A stretch of 13,681 bases of DNA from Nitriliruptorales bacterium (GTDB taxonomy: Bacteria > Actinomycetota > Nitriliruptoria > Euzebyales > Egibacteraceae): the NCBI GenBank assembly GCA_007119305.1, contig SKPY01000528.1, positions 1 through 13,681 on the forward strand, in the 5' to 3' direction. The stretch's first letter is position 1. Each line of letters starts with the position of its first letter. Below are positions 8,636 to 13,681 of the stretch, piece after piece. The translations under genes and the position numbers were made by a program. The notes below the pieces were generated by a model that was not told the DNA's origin, did no database searches, and saw only the letters and a program-made list of their open reading frames with translations.

Positions 8636-11600
8636 CTAATCGGGCGCCCTGATGATCAGGAGCAGGTGACCGGGCTCGACCTTCGTGCCGCTGGGGACGA
8701 CGACCCGTTCGACCCGGCCGGCGACCGGGGCGGAGACGGTCGACTCCATCTTCATCGCCTCGATGGCGGCAAGCGCCTGCCCGGTCTCGACCTCCTCGCC
8801 CTGCCCGACCGCGATGGTGACGACGCCGGTCAGGGGGGCGGCGACGTGTCCCGGGTCTGCGGGGTCCGCCCGTTCGACCTTGTCTGCGCGGGCCTCGACG
8901 GAGCGGTCGCGCGCCTCGACCGGACGCACCTGCCCGTTCAGGCTGATCATGACGGTGCGGTAGCCGCGCTCGTCGCTGTCGCCGGTGGCCTCCAGCTCGA
9001 TCAGCAGGCGCACCCCGGGCTCGAGCTCCGCCTCGAGCTCGACGTCCGGCTCGAGGCCGTACAGGAACGCCCGGGACGGCACCACCGAGACGTCGCCGAA
9101 GCGCTCCACGGCGTCGCGCCGGTCCGCAGTCGGTCCGGGGAACAGCAGCTCGTTCAGCAGCTCGCGGCGGGCCGGCCCCGCCTGGCCCGACAGCACGGAC
9201 AGCTGCTCAGCGGTGAGCGCCGCGGGCTCGGGGGGCGCCGGCCGGTCGGCGAGCACCTTGGAGCGGAACGGCTCGGGCCAGCCGGCGGGGGGCTCCCCGA
9301 GCTCGCCGCGCAGGAAGCCGATGACGCTCGCGGGCAGGTCGTAGCGTGCCGGGTCGCGCTCGAGCTCGTCGGGGTCGATGCCCGAGGAGACCAGGTACAG
9401 GGCGAGGTCGCCGACGACCTTGCTCGTCGGCGTGACCTTGATGAGGCCGCCGAGGAGCGCGTTGCAGCGGGCGTAGGCGCGTTCAACCTCGTCGAAGCGG
9501 TCCCCGAGCCCGAGGGCGAGCGCCTGCTGGCGCAGGTTCGACAGCTGTCCCCCGGGGATCTCGTGGCGGTAGATGGTGCCGGTGGGCGCGGCAAGCCCCG
9601 CTTCGAAGGGCGCATACAGGCGGCGGACCGCCTCCCAGTAGGGCTCGAGATCGCCGAGCGCGTCGAGCGACAGCCCCGCTGCCCGGTCGGTGTGGGCGAA
9701 CGCGGCCGCGAGGGCGGCGAGGTTCGGCTGGCTGGTCATGCCTGACAGGGGCGCGGCGGCGCCGTCGATCGCGTCGACGCCTGCCTCCACCGCCGCGACG
9801 TAGGTGCCGAGCTGCCCACCGGCGGTGTCGTGGGTGTGCAGGTGGACGGGCTGGTCGAAGCGCTCCCGCAGGGCGGTGATGAGCGTGCGGGCAGCGGGCG
9901 CGCGCAACAGGCCGGCCATGTCCTTGATGCACAGCACGTGCGCGCCCGCCGCGACGACACCCTCGGCGACCCGCAGGTAGTGATCGAGGGTGTAGACCCG
10001 CTCGTCCGGATCGTGCAGGTCGCCCGTGTAGCACATCGTGCCCTCGGCCACTGCGCCGACGGCGGCGGCCGCCTCGATCGCCGGGCGCATCCGCGCGACG
10101 GCGTTGTTCGCGTCGAAGATGCGGAAGATGTCGATGCCGGTGGCGTGCGCCTCGGCGACGAACGCCCGGACGACCTCCGTCGGGTACTCCGAGTAGCCGA
10201 CGGTGTTCTGGCCGCGCAGCAGCATCTGGAGGCAGATGTTGGGGATGGCCTCCCGGAGCGCGGCGAGCCGCTCCCAGGGGTCCTCGTGCAGGAAGCGCAG
10301 CGCGACGTCGTAGGTCGCCCCGCCCCACACCTCGAGCGAGAGCAGCTCGGGCAGCCGGCGGGCGACGTGCCCGGCCACGGGCAGCATGTCGAACGTGCGC
10401 ATGCGGGTGGCGAGCAGCGACTGGTGCGCGTCACGCAGGGTCGTGTCGGTGACGGCCACCCCGCGCCGGGCGCGCAGCCAGCGAGCGAACTCCTCGGGGC
10501 CGACGTCGGCGAGCCGCTGCCGGGACCCGGGCGGGGGGGTGTCGTCGGTCCGTGGGGGCAGCTTCGTGGCCGGCTCGACGAGCAGGGCCGGCGCCGGCCC
10601 ATGCGGCTCGTTGACGGTCACGTCGGCGAGGAAGGCGAGGAGCCGGCTCGCACGGTCCTGCCCGGCAGACACGGAGGTCAGGTGCGGGCGCTCGTCGATG
10701 AAGGCCGTCGACAGCCGGCCGGCGAGGAAGTCGGGCTCGGCGAGCACCGCACGGACGAACCGCAGGTTCGTGCGGACCCCGCGGACGCGGAACTCGGCGA
10801 GGGCCCGGTCCGCCCGCTTCGCCGCGAGCCCGAGCGTCGGGCCCCGCGCGGTGAGCTTGACGAGCAGCGAGTCGAAGTAGGGGCTGACCTCAGCGCCGAC
10901 GTACGCCGAGCCCCCGTCGAGGCGGATGCCGGCGCCGCCGGGTGAGCGATAGGCGGTGATCTTGCCGGTGTCGGGTCGGAACCCGTTGGCGGGATCCTCG
11001 GTGGTGACCCGGCACTGGATCGCGCAGCCGCGCTGGTACACGCGCTCCTGGGACAGCCCGAGCTCTGCGAGCGACGCGCCGCCCGCGATCCGCAGCTGCG
11101 CCTGGACGAGGTCGACGTCGGTGGTCTCCTCGGTGACCGTGTGCTCGACCTGGATGCGGGGGTTCATCTCGATGAACGCGTGGCGCGCTGCAGCATCGTC
11201 GGCGTGCTCGACGAGGAACTCGACGGTCCCGGCGTTGCGGTAGCCGACCGCACGCGCGAACGCGACCGCGTCGGCGCACAGCCGCTCCCGCACCTCCGGA
11301 TGGAGGGCCGGGGCGGGCGCGATCTCGACGACCTTCTGGTGACGCCGCTGCACCGAGCAGTCGCGTTCGTAGAGGTGGATGACCGCCCCGTGGGCGTCGG
11401 CCAGCACCTGCACCTCGATGTGGCGGGGCCGGGTGAGGGCCTGCTCGAGGAACACCCGCGGGTCGCCGAACGCACCCCTGGCCTCGCGGATGGCGGTCGC
11501 GACCGCGCCGCGCAGGTCGTCGCGGCGCTCGACCCGACGCAGCCCGCGGCCGCCGCCACCCGCAGCGGCCTTGACGAACACCGGGTAGCCGATGGCCTCC

Positions 11601-12043
11601 GCGGCCTCGACGGCGGCGTGGACGTCGTCGACAAGCGGGGACGCCCCCAGCACCGGCAGGCCCGCCCCGGACGCGGCGTCGCGGGCGGCCACCTTGTCGC
11701 CGGTCAGCGCGAGCACGTCGGACGGCGGTCCGACGAACGTCAGGCCTGCCTCACGGCATGCGGCGGCGAAGGCCGGGTTCTCGCTCATGAACCCGTAGCC
11801 GGGGTACACGAGCGTCGCACCGACCCGCACGGCGGTGTCGACGATGGGCTGGGGGTCGAGGTAGGGCGCGAGCGGCCGGTCGGGGTCGCCGATCTCGTAG
11901 GCCTCGTCGGCCTTCTGCCGGTGCAGCGCCGTCCGGTCGGCGCGCGTGTACACCGCAACGGTCCGCAGCCCCAGCTCGTAAGCGGCGCGGAACGCGCGGA
12001 TGGCGATCTCACCGCGGTTGGCGACGAGCACCTTGCCGTCCAT
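8636..12043 (-). CDS. pyc: Pyruvate carboxylase (single polypeptide)
   Basis: Biotin-dependent cytoplasmic enzyme that carboxylates pyruvate to oxaloacetate with ATP and bicarbonate, refilling the TCA cycle. It has 1135 residues, normal for the one-chain form. Biotin carboxylase domain 1-450: start VLVANRGEIAIRAFRA, ATP-grasp glycine loop KAAAGGGGRG at 158-167, HQKVVEIAPAP, and EMNPRIQVEHTVTE at 292-305. A central allosteric linker follows, about 455-525. Carboxyltransferase domain about 528-800: TDTTLRDAHQSLLATRMRT at 532-550, the lysine that is carboxylated K707 in CIKDMAGL, and metal ligands HLHTHDT (H734, H736, H738). The C-terminal biotin carrier domain carries the biotin lysine K1098 in EAMKME. 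All key residues are present. The start ATG has AGGAG four bases upstream (12048-12052). It is preceded by a terminator palindrome and a -10-like hexamer, so it probably has its own promoter; the 38-aa gene follows it. Confidence 0.98.
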   Translation of the reverse strand: MDGKVLVANRGEIAIRAFRAAYELGLRTVAVYTRADRTALHRQKADEAYEIGDPDRPLAPYLDPQPIVDTAVRVGATLVYPGYGFMSENPAFAAACREAGLTFVGPPSDVLALTGDKVAARDAASGAGLPVLGASPLVDDVHAAVEAAEAIGYPVFVKAAAGGGGRGLRRVERRDDLRGAVATAIREARGAFGDPRVFLEQALTRPRHIEVQVLADAHGAVIHLYERDCSVQRRHQKVVEIAPAPALHPEVRERLCADAVAFARAVGYRNAGTVEFLVEHADDAAARHAFIEMNPRIQVEHTVTEETTDVDLVQAQLRIAGGASLAELGLSQERVYQRGCAIQCRVTTEDPANGFRPDTGKITAYRSPGGAGIRLDGGSAYVGAEVSPYFDSLLVKLTARGPTLGLAAKRADRALAEFRVRGVRTNLRFVRAVLAEPDFLAGRLSTAFIDERPHLTSVSAGQDRASRLLAFLADVTVNEPHGPAPALLVEPATKLPPRTDDTPPPGSRQRLADVGPEEFARWLRARRGVAVTDTTLRDAHQSLLATRMRTFDMLPVAGHVARRLPELLSLEVWGGATYDVALRFLHEDPWERLAALREAIPNICLQMLLRGQNTVGYSEYPTEVVRAFVAEAHATGIDIFRIFDANNAVARMRPAIEAAAAVGAVAEGTMCYTGDLHDPDERVYTLDHYLRVAEGVVAAGAHVLCIKDMAGLLRAPAARTLITALRERFDQPVHLHTHDTAGGQLGTYVAAVEAGVDAIDGAAAPLSGMTSQPNLAALAAAFAHTDRAAGLSLDALGDLEPYWEAVRRLYAPFEAGLAAPTGTIYRHEIPGGQLSNLRQQALALGLGDRFDEVERAYARCNALLGGLIKVTPTSKVVGDLALYLVSSGIDPDELERDPARYDLPASVIGFLRGELGEPPAGWPEPFRSKVLADRPAPPEPAALTAEQLSVLSGQAGPARRELLNELLFPGPTADRRDAVERFGDVSVVPSRAFLYGLEPDVELEAELEPGVRLLIELEATGDSDERGYRTVMISLNGQVRPVEARDRSVEARADKVERADPADPGHVAAPLTGVVTIAVGQGEEVETGQALAAIEAMKMESTVSAPVAGRVERVVVPSGTKVEPGHLLLIIRAPD

Positions 12044-12073
12044 GTGGCTCCTGTGCGTCGGGCGTGCCCGGAC

Positions 12074-12079
12074 GTTCTA
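12074..12079 (-). promoter_or_regulatory. Possible -10 element of pyc
   Basis: TAGAAC on the minus strand, 30 bases before the pyc ATG and about 50 bases past the terminator palindrome. It would give a leader of roughly 24 bases containing the AGGAG ribosome site. No good -35 hexamer is seen at the expected distance. Confidence 0.28.
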
Positions 12080-12127
12080 GCGCGGCGGCACGGCTGAGGG
12101 AAGGGCCCTGCACGCCGTCACGACAAA

Positions 12128-12151
12128 GCGCCGGGATCGCGATCCCGGCGC
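12128..12151 (-). terminator. Perfect 24-base palindrome followed by TTTGT: likely terminator
   Basis: The half-site GCGCCGGGATCG is followed directly by its exact reverse complement. Beyond it CGAC (12121-12124) and GTCG (12155-12158) can extend the stem around a 3x3 internal loop. Read on the minus strand it is followed by TTTGTCG, the nearest thing to a terminator T run in the window. It would end the metallopeptidase transcript and separate it from pyc. A perfect palindrome could also be a dyad operator for a dimeric regulator of pyc. Confidence 0.55.
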
Positions 12152-12200
12152 CTCGTCGCCCGCTCACGTCGCAGGCCCCGCCAGCCTGCGGCGCGCCATC

Positions 12201-12231
12201 CGGGTCGGCCGGCCTCTCGGCCGGCGGCCCG
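12201..12231. repeat. Hairpin A of a related hairpin pair
   Basis: GCCGGCC (12208-12214) and GGCCGGC (12219-12225) pair around TCTC, with outer CGGG/CCCG arms (12201-12204, 12228-12231), a C-G pair and a T-G wobble between them, and one bulged G. The core CCGGCCTCT..CGGCCGG recurs in hairpin B. Confidence 0.5.
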
Positions 12232-12235
12232 TACC

Positions 12236-12263
12236 GGAACCGGCCTCTTCGCGGCCGGGTTCC
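12236..12263. repeat. Hairpin B of a related hairpin pair
   Basis: GGAACCGGCC (12236-12245) pairs with GGCC (12253-12256) and GGTTCC (12258-12263), one G bulged, around the loop TCTTCGC. It lies 64 bases past the metallopeptidase stop codon. Its core equals that of hairpin A with TCG inserted in the loop, which suggests duplication or a repeated extragenic palindrome. Confidence 0.5.
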
Positions 12264-12326
12264 ATGGCCTTGGTGTACCTGGACGGCGGCCCGCGCACAT
12301 CGCCAGAATTGATGAAACGCCCGGGC

Positions 12327-13681
12327 TCACTCGACGAGCTCGCGAGCAGTCGCCACGTCGGGTGCGATCCCGACCCGCACCTCGCCGTCCGCGCAGGCCA
12401 CGGCGGCGTCCTGCCGTGCGCCGTCGTAGAGCACCTGCTCCCCGGCCCGCCGCTGCTCAGCCGTGGGGAACGCGGCCGCGTACCACTCCCGCACCGTCGC
12501 GCACAGGTCGGGGCCCTCGCCGCGGTCGACCAGGCTCAACCCAAGCGCGGTGCGGTCGCCAGCGGTCCAGACCACGAGCCTGCCCCCGTCCCAGGCCCCG
12601 GCCCGGCTGCGCGCGCGGTCGAGCGCCGCGTCGGGGTCGCCGCCCGGCGCCTCGAGCAGCCACAGGACCTCGGCCGCGCCGAAGATTGTGGTGCGCACCC
12701 GCTCCCACGGCTCGTCGAGCGCACCGAGGGCCCGGGGCGCTTGCGGCTCGTCCCCGTAGCGTTCCGGGAAGAGGATCTCCGCCGTGGACGCGGGCGGGTT
12801 CGCGTAGACGGCATCGACCGCCTCCCAGCCGCCCTCGCGCCAGAGCGCGCAGACGAAGCGCAGGCCTTCGGTGTAGGGAAAGCGCAGCTCGGCGAGCAGA
12901 TACGGGGTGTAGGCCGCGAGCGCGTCCTCGCGCGCGCGTTCGAGCAGCTCGTTTCGCAGGCGCACCCGGTCCGCCGGGTCGAGCACCTCCCGCGCGTACT
13001 GGAGCATCGTGAGCGTCGCGCTGCCCTCGACGACCGCGAGCGAGGCACGGCGTTCGTCAGCGTGCTCGCCGCCGTCGCGGTGCTGGCCGGGGCGGCCGAG
13101 GTGCTGGAAGGTGAGGGCATGCTCGATCTCGTGGGCGAGCACGGTGCGCTCGAGCGGGCTGAGGCTCGCCGGATCGTCCGTGCGCAACAGCACGAGGCTG
13201 TCACCGCCGGCGTGGAGCCCGGAGACCTGCTCGGCGAAGGCGACCACCCGCAGCTCGGCGAGGTCGGTTGCCGGGCTGATCGCACCCAGCGCGACGAGGA
13301 CGCGCTCCTCGATGGCGATGCGCTCCGGGTCGCCCCGGCGGGCGAAGCGCTCCTCCACCTCCTCGACCATCTCGGAGGCGTCGAGCAGGCGCACGTCGAT
13401 CGGCTCGACGAGATCGAGCTCGCGCAGCGCCTCGGTCTCAGCGCTGACGGCGTCGACCTGCTCGCCGGTCGCCGGCTCGACCGCGGTGGGCGGGCGGGCA
13501 CACGCTTCGATGGCGGGGCCGGAGGGCAGCACCAGCGAGGCCAGGCCGCCGAGGCGTTCCCGCAGCAACGCCTCCTCCGCCGCCGCGCGGGTGCGGGGGG
13601 GTGAGAGGGTGGGCCCCACCTCGTGGTCGCCGCGACCGAAGGCGTCGTCGGCCTCCGGGGCTGCCGGGGGCGGCGGGGCGG
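12327..13681 (-). CDS. Putative zinc metallopeptidase (HEIEH), N-terminus beyond window
   Basis: The frame stays open to the right edge, so about 451 residues are seen and the start is missing. The first visible part is Pro/Ala-rich (APPPPAAPEADDAFGRGD), like a linker after a signal peptide or lipobox, so export is inferred. Counting from the GTG at 13619: zinc motif HEIEH at 163-167 within TVLAHEIEHALTFQHL, and a candidate third ligand E198 in VVEGSATLTML, 31 residues after the second His, as in gluzincin-type peptidases. FPYTEGLRFV near 247-256, GGWEAVDAVYANPP at 263-276 and STAEILFPERY at 278-288 resemble a group of uncharacterised actinobacterial and chloroflexotal proteins in which I recall similar strings. 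Four cysteines (40, 257, 373, 409) could form disulfides outside the cell. The internal GTG at 13619 is probably not the start. Substrate and role are unknown. It lies upstream of pyc but is separated from it by hairpins. Confidence 0.8.
   Translation of the reverse strand, partial: APPPPAAPEADDAFGRGDHEVGPTLSPPRTRAAAEEALLRERLGGLASLVLPSGPAIEACARPPTAVEPATGEQVDAVSAETEALRELDLVEPIDVRLLDASEMVEEVEERFARRGDPERIAIEERVLVALGAISPATDLAELRVVAFAEQVSGLHAGGDSLVLLRTDDPASLSPLERTVLAHEIEHALTFQHLGRPGQHRDGGEHADERRASLAVVEGSATLTMLQYAREVLDPADRVRLRNELLERAREDALAAYTPYLLAELRFPYTEGLRFVCALWREGGWEAVDAVYANPPASTAEILFPERYGDEPQAPRALGALDEPWERVRTTIFGAAEVLWLLEAPGGDPDAALDRARSRAGAWDGGRLVVWTAGDRTALGLSLVDRGEGPDLCATVREWYAAAFPTAEQRRAGEQVLYDGARQDAAVACADGEVRVGIAPDVATARELVE

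Noticed and set aside
8360..9745. Long plus-strand frame antisense to pyc and across the microprotein gene
   Set aside because: It overlaps the conserved C-terminal half of pyruvate carboxylase and has no recognisable protein features.
12118..12330. 70-codon minus-strand frame between metallopeptidase and pyc
   Set aside because: It runs through all three hairpins, lacks a convincing ribosome site, and has a Pro/Arg/Gly-rich shadow-like composition.
12264..13604. 446-codon plus-strand frame opposite the metallopeptidase
   Set aside because: The minus-strand frame has HEIEH and ordered secondary-structure-like composition and stays open to the edge; this frame is Arg/Gly/Ala-rich shadow.

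Overview
The window is a GC-rich bacterial chromosome segment, almost certainly from the Actinomycetota. The support is very high G+C in every gene, a ClpC with the actinobacterial N-terminus (MFERFTDRARRVVVLAQEEA), a one-polypeptide pyruvate carboxylase, and the lysS/clpC neighbourhood known from this phylum. The exact class cannot be fixed by eye; a deep-branching lineage is a guess. No mobile element, CRISPR array, tRNA or rRNA was seen.

Layout, left to right. (1) 1-635, minus strand: N-terminal 212 residues of a BCCT-family osmolyte transporter, cut by the left edge. (2) 636-1102: 467 bases without a gene, holding a long imperfect hairpin in the transporter leader. (3) 1103-3619, minus: clpC, the AAA+ unfoldase that feeds ClpP. 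(4) 3620-3897: divergent promoter region. (5) 3898-6756, plus: a multidomain cyclic-di-GMP protein (V4R-like sensor, coiled coil, two GAF domains, GGDEF, EAL), the only plus-strand gene. (6) 6762-8279, minus: class II lysyl-tRNA synthetase lysS, which ends 5 bases from the stop of the cyclic-di-GMP gene; both stop codons lie in one hairpin. (7) 8280-8635: two tandem hairpins and a 38-codon single-pass membrane microprotein gene with a good ribosome binding site. (8) 8636-12043, minus: pyc, pyruvate carboxylase. (9) 12044-12326: three strong hairpins, two of them related in sequence, then the likely pyc promoter. (10) 12327-13681, minus: a secreted or anchored putative zinc metallopeptidase (HEIEH), whose N-terminus lies beyond the right edge.

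Most genes are conserved housekeeping: translation (LysS), protein quality control (ClpC), anaplerosis (Pyc) and osmoadaptation (BCCT). They look like separate transcription units, because most gaps contain hairpins or promoter-like sequence, rather than one operon. The accessory elements are the cyclic-di-GMP gene lying between lysS and clpC, the place where mycobacteria carry lsr2; the 38-aa microprotein after pyc; the metallopeptidase; and the hairpin clusters. I found no clear new multi-gene system. The best leads are the insertion and architecture of the cyclic-di-GMP gene, the microprotein, and the structured intergenic elements.
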